Below, piece after piece: positions 63,758 through 64,000 of a DNA stretch of 64,000 nucleotides. Each line of letters opens with the position of its first letter. Within the stretch, counting starts at the first letter, position 1. The stretch comes from Rhizobium sp. Root1334 (GTDB lineage: Bacteria > Pseudomonadota > Alphaproteobacteria > Rhizobiales > Rhizobiaceae): assembly GCF_001426665.1 (NCBI RefSeq), contig NZ_LMEY01000001.1:131338-195337 (forward strand), in the 5' to 3' direction. The notes under the pieces are model-generated. The model searched no databases, had not been told where the DNA came from, and was given only the letters and a program-made list of their open reading frames with translations. The translations under genes and the position numbers were made by a program.

Positions 63758-64000
63758 TTATGGGAGGATTGTCGCGCTCTGCGGCTTCAGGGCCTTGAGT
63801 GCCGCCTGCACAAACCCTTCGCGGGCGGCCGAAAGGCCAATGCCGCGCGGCTCGTAGACATGGCGATGAAGAAAGAACGCCGTCATGCGGAACGCTTCGG
63901 ACAGGCTATCAAAATCGGCGGCGCCGCCCTGCGCCAGGAAACCCGGCAGCGCCAGCATCTTGCCGGCATAGGGCGCGCCTGCGGCCCGGCTGACCGCCCG
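63758..64000 (-). CDS. recO: DNA repair protein RecO (3' part only)
   Basis: The last 80 codons of recO; the 5' part lies beyond the right edge. The C-terminal helical domain of rhizobial RecO is recognised by [36 protein letters not shown] and [14 protein letters not shown]. RecO loads RecA on gapped DNA. The usual neighbours era and rnc would be outside the window. Confidence 0.85.
   Translation of the reverse strand, partial: RAVSRAAGAPYAGKMLALPGFLAQGGAADFDSLSEAFRMTAFFLHRHVYEPRGIGLSAAREGFVQAALKALKPQSATILP

Overview
This window is a stretch of chromosome from an alphaproteobacterium of the Rhizobiaceae (Rhizobium/Agrobacterium-like). The reasons are the gene order rpsF-rpsR-DUF2232-rplI ... 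dnaB-TerC-alr-radA-cvpA-purF-SDR, then pssA/psd, the GC-rich codon use with frequent GTG/TTG starts, the presence of phosphatidylserine synthase/decarboxylase next to an Atm1-type exporter, and recO at the right edge. I cannot name the species. There are no rRNA or tRNA genes, CRISPR arrays, transposases or phage genes.

Layout. 1-7.1 kb is accessory: a LysR regulator divergent from a glutathione S-transferase/luciferase-like monooxygenase pair, a membrane-bound class III adenylate cyclase with TPRs, and a secreted YHS/ankyrin pair. 7.1-9.9 kb is the S6-S18-DUF2232-L9 ribosomal operon. 9.95-13.2 kb is a marR-emrB-emrA type drug-efflux operon lying between rplI and dnaB. 13.5-24 kb is housekeeping: dnaB, a TerC-family protein, alr, radA, cvpA, purF, an SDR, and the phosphatidylethanolamine pathway psd-pssA. 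23.8-34.2 kb holds a VOC protein, an Atm1-like ABC exporter, a LysM protein, a LOG-type phosphoribohydrolase, an RHH/ParE toxin-antitoxin pair, RarD, the periplasmic 2',3'-cyclic nucleotidase and an EamA exporter. 34.3-42 kb holds citramalate synthase, prolyl aminopeptidase, a compact operon of vapB-vapC and three GFA-domain genes, cysS, an unlisted 45-residue gene, and the SRAP (YedK) protein.

42.1-54.2 kb holds a Nudix gene, three conserved rhizobial hypotheticals, and the tightly packed ygfZ-HD-phosphatase-nadQ operon. It continues with MscS, SodC, a TSUP permease, two small genes and the NAD de novo synthesis operon nadA-nadB-nadC. The nadQ-like regulator is about 3-7 kb from its expected targets, and nadA has a clean palindrome (TGCTCA-AAC-TGAGCA) just upstream. 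Homologous ~125-bp hairpin repeats sit in both junctions of the nad operon.

54.2-64 kb holds an MFS transporter and AraC regulator divergent from a phytanoyl-CoA-dioxygenase-like enzyme and an aldo/keto reductase, then a MOSC protein, an HD protein, a large DUF2339 membrane protein, a PaaI-type thioesterase and the 3' part of recO.

The most unusual items are the VapBC operon continuing by a 4-nt overlap into three tandem GFA genes, the nadQ/nadABC regulatory candidate with repeat-split operon, and a perfect 34-bp palindrome between the dioxygenase and reductase genes. Also unusual are an inverted repeat pair with compensating mini-hairpins between cimA and pip, and the 45-aa gene abutting the SRAP gene. 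All names come from reading sequence motifs by eye; no database search was run.
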